This document shows positions 58,896 through 64,000 of a stretch of 64,000 nt of DNA, one piece after another. The DNA is taken from assembly GCA_022113835.1 (NCBI GenBank), contig JAILWY010000015.1, positions 9,028,501-9,092,500 of the forward strand. Reading direction: 5' to 3'. Position 1 is the stretch's first letter; every line of letters begins with the position of its first letter. The position numbers and the translations under genes are program-made. This DNA is from Atopsyche davidsoni (lineage: Eukaryota > Arthropoda > Insecta > Trichoptera > Hydrobiosidae). The notes under the pieces are model-generated. The model had not been told where the DNA came from, did no database searches, and worked only from the letters and a program-made list of their open reading frames with translations.

Positions 58896-59170
58896 CAGCG
58901 AGAATCCGACTCAATATGCGCATGTCAAGTGCAAGCTCAGCCTCTGGATGAAGGCCTCACTTATGACACGTATTATGATGATCATCAGGCGCATCGGCGC
59001 GACTCTCATTTGTCCCCAGCCAGGGACGTGACTCCCGGGAAACGATGCGCACGTCCCTGGGGATGTTCGAGGCTCAAGTAGGCTTTATTTATCATCATAC
59101 CTCAGCTGATGATGCATCACGATGTTTTTTGTTTTTTTTGTTTTCACTCACACTATGAGTGAAAACTCAT
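58896..59170. other. GC-richer island with inverted repeats
   Basis: CCAGGGACGTG (59020-59030) and CACGTCCCTGG (59050-59060) are perfect 11-bp inverted copies. GTTTTCACTC (59140-59149) and GAGTGAAAAC (59157-59166) form a 10-bp hairpin. GATGATCATC and CAGCTGATGATGCATCA add smaller symmetries. Confidence 0.5.
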
Positions 59171-62100
59171 GGCTACACGTGAACAAGAAAGATCGAATAC
59201 TATTCTTGTAAAACATATGATACTGAAATAGATATTTCATAATTAGTTCAAATTCTGCAAGTATGCATTTTTTTGAGTTTTTTTAAACACCTTTTAATTT
59301 CTGCCAGTGAATATTTTTTCAGGAAAATCAACCAGGAGAAGCCGTTACGACTGAAAAAAAAACAGTATTGAGCCTATAGCGTATTTTAAAAGATGACGTT
59401 TTGTCATTTTTTCAAGCTTTTATTTTAATTTGTAACAGTTGCCATGAGAGCTAGAAGAATTATTATTTTATTTTATTTGACGATATCTCTGGAATATTAT
59501 ATAAATTTTGGTATATCTAGATTATAAAAAGGTTCGTTTTTACCGTTTCGTGCTATTAGTGTAACTAGACCAAGAGGACTTAGTATTTTTATATAGAAAT
59601 TATGCCTTGTGTACTTTGACATATATGTGTATTTTTTTTTAATACAAAAACATTTTATATAGATCTTGCAGGGTCTGGAGTGTCTCTAGTTTTTCAGCTC
59701 GCACAGGTAAGCGTGTCATTCCTATAATGCACCTGTGTCGATTACCTGGAGACTCGCAATAATGCGGTGATGATGAGTGACAATATGTGCACTCATACGT
59801 GAGGCAATCAGGCGACAGCCTCTCCGGTCACACGTCTTGTATGAAATCTGATCCGCAGTAATATTAATATTATTTAAGTTGCATTTTCGATTTGCGGAAT
59901 TGACAGACTGAAAATGAAATCTCGACGAGAAAACGCATTATTTTGAATTATGCGTTGAGATTGAATTTTAACAAATGTTCACGTTTCGTTTTTATTGTTT
60001 TGCCAGCGTATGAATGCGTTTACGAAACAAGGCGAAATGAATTTACACCTCCAGATATATTATTTTTTAAATAATTTTTGAGTAGCATTTTTACTTGTTA
60101 GAAAATTCACCAAATATATAAAATTGACTTTCAGCCATATGGTATATATATAAATGTTTGTACTGAGAATATATTTTTTAATTTTTTTGTTATCAGGGCA
60201 ACATTTAAATAACTTTTTTAAAAATATATTTTACGATCTCTAAATCCGTAAGTTGCCTAGAACTGCATAAGAATTAGAATTCTCGTAGTACACAGCCTCC
60301 GCGTGGACCGGACGTTGGATTATTTATGGTAACCGCTGCTAAGGATGCGTTAATTGATAATTGATAGCTCACGTGGTTTTTATTTATGGTGCCCAGCGAT
60401 AAATGTTTGAGAACCAGCGGGGGCGCCTCTGCGTACGTCGCACTGTTACATTATTTAGTACGCACCTGAGAACTGATTGATAATTCCTCGGGATATTTAT
60501 TTTTAGATTTACTTAGACTTGCGTTTTGATAAATGGTAATAAAGAATTGATTATAAATTTTAATTACAATAACGCTTATTTATAAATGCTTTACGGTTAT
60601 GAAACATTTAAATATCAATGTATTAATCAATTCATATTAACATTTTGTTTGATCATGGGAATTAGGTTTTGATATAATGATGTATTTTATATTGCTTATT
60701 ATTTGCTATGAATTTCTTTACTCCGGAGAGGTGCGCTCATTTTTGGAGTTCTACAAAGATAACACAGATATGATTCCAATTTAATCTACATTCAACCATA
60801 TCAGCAAATATTATAATTTAAACCAAAACCTGAAAAAATTTGGCAGGATGGCACCAACATCAAAATGTTCAAATTAATACAACGCTAGTGCAATGAGTCG
60901 GATATTTTCAATATAGCAAAAATTCATATGAATAATTGTTACCACTTGAAATCGCCTTTATCCAGTAGTGTAACTTGATGCATTGAATATGATGATGACT
61001 GTTTAAAAGCGATAGTTAATGTTACGGTAGATCTATCTAAATTTATTATGGTTGAAAACGTGATAATCTGTGTGTGCAAGAATGCATTTTTTGCTGCACC
61101 CACTTCGCCGCTCACTTTTTCCTCATTTAAACCTCGACTTACCGACTGAGCAGTGCTTTTTATAACATTTTTTTAACCATGCCTAAATATTAAACATTCT
61201 CTTAAAATTCATCGATCATATTTAAGGAAAGCAAAGTTACGAATTATCATAGAAAATATTGCATATATTTTAAGGACAAAATGCAATACACGTTGAAAAA
61301 AAGCCTTGTACATTTTGTTTTAAATACAGATAAAAATTAAAATTAAAAAATTTAATAAAATTGATTAAAGCATAGTAAGATATAAAATACAATATTTTTT
61401 GGCATGAATTCAAAGTATAAATATAAATTACATGTATTGGAGTATTTTCAGATGTAATATAACCAAAAATTTATTAAAAAAATGACAACAAACAAAACGT
61501 TAAATGTATTTTTATTAGATATTGAATAGATGTTTAAGTATATTTACACCACGAGCGGCAAACATTAAAGACAAAATAATCTTAGAACACGAAGTTTATG
61601 ACAAATAATTATGTAAAAAAAATACATGTAAACAGAAAATATAATAAGGTATTTCTCGTTATAATGACTCGCATCAGAGAAGGTTGTTTTTTCTAATAAT
61701 TTTCGTTATAATCTTAAAAAAATGTAAAAGGCTTTACTAGGGCTTATAGTAATTTTTTTTTTGTATATTTCAGAGTGGTATGGATTTGAAAGTGGTATAA
61801 CCCGGATTTCAGTCCAGGGTCTCTTGCTAGGCATGATGATGTGGTGATGATGTTTGACTCAACTGTGTTGTCTGGGCAGCATGCAAAGATCTTTGGGTGA
61901 ATGTTTAAGGCAGCAAAAAATGTAAGTGAAGATTCCGCTCGCTTCTGCTGGAGCAGGAGATTGTGAGAAAGTTGTGTTATTAAATATGCATTTTTGACGA
62001 ATCTCAATTTTAACCAGAACCAAATCAGTCAGAAAAAAATTAAACCATCAATTTGTAATAAAATAAATATTTTTTTGTTTTTGGTCAATTGAGGTTAATA

Positions 62101-64000
62101 ACGCGGATACTATAGAACTTTAACTCAAGATAAATTTTTACTAAAATGAACACGAAAAACTTGGTTTAAATAAAATATGTCACCTACGTCAATGATTTAT
62201 CTAATTCCGATAAATAATAACACTTGTTTTTTGATGGGCCATTAATGATTTCAATCCAAACTGATCGATTGTGCTATAAATATTTACGTATCCCAAATAA
62301 GTGTTGTGATAAAGTTCAATTGTATTTAAATTATTATAAAAATAAAAATACTACCCTGTAAATATATATAATGCTTGTTCAGGTAGTAAAAAGTAAGTAT
62401 ATTGTACTTTCTAAAATAATATGTATAAATATTAAGAAATGTCTACTAAACGAATAGATCGATCTTATAGTCAGTTTTTTTATTCAAGTTTGCATGAAAA
62501 GGAAACTGGTTTTTGCAGAGTCCGAAATTATTGAGAATTTCAAAGCACGGAGATAATATTCATCACAACAAGAATAAGTAGAAATAGATATCTTTTCTAC
62601 AGAATCAACAAATGTATCTATTTTATATGTTCGATCTCCATTTAAAAAAAACATGTTTCATTCTTATTTTTATTATTTAAATTATTCAGAAATTGTTTTT
62701 TACGAAATGAAAAAAATGTCCACAAAAATTTGTTGTCTCGATTTATTGCTGTGGGTTGGATATATTGCAAATTTTAGTAAGGTTAGGTTATGATTGTGTA
62801 CTTTCTGTCTCCTGTCTTCTGTGTTTTTAATAAAGAAAATACTTTGATATATTTTTAATTATATTCTTAAATTATTTAATTATAATTTTAAACACTAAAT
62901 CGAGACATAAAATGCACGTATGGAAGACTTTATAATTTTTTGCAACATTGTAGAAAGGGAACGGTTTCATCATACAACGAATCAGGCTCGATTTGCCTGA
63001 AAAGCAATTACTTTACTTGTGGCTACTTGTCTTTATTCCGGACAAGCAGTTTGGATTAAAACTGATTCCACACCCTACAGGTAAAATGCAATAACTGCAG
63101 ATCCCCGGTATAAACTACCGGATGCACCATTTTATATGCATCGATAAGGAAACACTTGCGATGCGCATCTGAAATGAAATTGAAGCTATAAATATATACT
63201 AGCTCCACTTTATATTTATTAGAATATAATTTTAAACCTACAGTAATTTTATTTGATGATTATATATCCTTGTGAAGTCAACTATGGCGATAATTTGAAG
63301 TACAGTAAAAAAAAAGATTAACCGGGAAAAGAAAAAGCAAATGACACAACCTCACGATAAGATTTTGATTTACAATTTAACCACCACTAGAACCTAGAAT
63401 ATCCAATTAACAACCGTTTAATGACTTCCTATTATAATTTGTAGCCATCTCGTAAACGTACCTTGTGTGTGTGAATGCAAAGTTTACGAAGCAGATCTAT
63501 TAAAACCACTCGGATTATTGGAGATATTCGCAGTCGCACTTACAGGTATGAATACTAATTATGCAAAAGAAATAAACAAAGATATTCTCTGCAATGCGTA
63601 ATAAGGTAAATAACAATAATAAAAAATAACATACTCGATTTCTTGCTCTAACAGGGTGATTGCAAACTTCTTATAAATTTTTAAAAATACAATTAATTTA
63701 AGTTAAATTGGATGCTACATATTACAAATTGTATATTGTATTTACTTTAAAGGAAAGATAGTTCCTATGATCTCGAGTCCATTGCTAGCTTTCTTAGTAT
63801 TTTTTAAATATTTATTTCATGTCGTAAAAGAGTTTAAAAAATAAATGTTTGAGTTAAGATGTAAATAAATAAAACATGCAAAACAATAAACAAAATTATA
63901 AAAATGATAGCATTGATATTTTAAAAATATTTTTTTTTGGAAACTAGGTATTTTTCAATTTAACATGGCGTAAATTTTAAATAATAAAAAATTCATAAAT
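59171..64000. other. Noncoding AT-rich stretch to window end
   Basis: GC-richer islands lie at 59690-59850 (several CAGGTA, CACCTG and ACCTG E-box-like motifs) and 60280-60490 (annotated). From about 60.5 kb onward the sequence is AT-rich with no gene, terminal repeat or RNA gene recognised. The minus frame at 61744-62007 has no known domain. Confidence 0.35.
60323..60389 (+). promoter_or_regulatory. Candidate Caudal/Abd-B-type site pair
   Basis: TATTTATGGT occurs twice (60321-60330 and 60381-60390), exactly 60 bases apart, in a GC-richer island (60280-60490) that also has TTAATTGATAATTGATAG and GATAAATG. TTTATGG is the known core for Abd-B/Caudal-class homeodomains. Function inferred. Confidence 0.25.

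Overview
This window looks like AT-rich, gene-poor eukaryotic DNA, most likely from an insect or another arthropod. The evidence is four eukaryotic tRNA-Ala copies with pol III terminators, short runs of the arthropod telomere motif TTAGG, and remnants of mariner, Tc1/IS630-like, piggyBac-like, hAT-like and non-LTR elements. The order cannot be named from this sequence. I found no complete protein-coding gene. Nearly every ATG-initiated open frame is a chance frame or lies in a repeat. Two fragments without a start codon look like possible exons: a BTB-like piece at 3150-3374 (+) and a GC-rich piece at 41474-41654 (-) that is followed by a polyadenylation signal.

Layout. 1-3.4 kb: a possible partial coding end, a tRNA-derived SINE beside a long (AT)n tract, a deleted piggyBac-like element (family A), a fold-back SINE, a 140-bp tandem repeat and the BTB-like fragment. 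5.8-10 kb: a deleted Tc1/IS630-like element and a mariner pseudogene. 11.2-14.2 kb: a piggyBac-like element (family B), a SINE and a hAT-type MITE. 19-24 kb: tRNA-Ala and a tandem dispersed repeat. 26.5-32.5 kb: a fold-back SINE, two more family B elements (one split by a LINE insertion), a tRNA-Ala copy with an extra base and G-rich tracts. 36.5-39.5 kb: two intact tRNA-Ala genes, a tandem array grown from a tRNA 3' end, a hammerhead-like repeat and the second Tc1/IS630-like element. 40.4-44.9 kb: four fold-back SINE loci, one with a perfect 101-bp inverted repeat, plus the GC-rich candidate exon. 46.5 kb: a 5'-truncated LINE. 51.5-54.6 kb: the second hAT MITE (perfect 8-bp target duplication), a SINE and the second family A element. 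56-64 kb: short inverted repeats, tRNA-like repeats and candidate regulatory islands.

Between the repeats, long AT-rich stretches are broken every few kb by GC-richer islands of 100-300 bp. Some of these hold clustered homeodomain-type (TAATCC, TTTATGG, TGACAG plus TGATTTATGG) or SOX-type (ACAATGG) motifs. That pattern would suit an intergenic or intronic regulatory region of a developmental gene, but this is inference. The mobile elements are related by nesting: a LINE inside a piggyBac-like element, a Tc1/IS630 fragment carried inside hAT MITEs, and tRNA-derived SINEs folded head to head.
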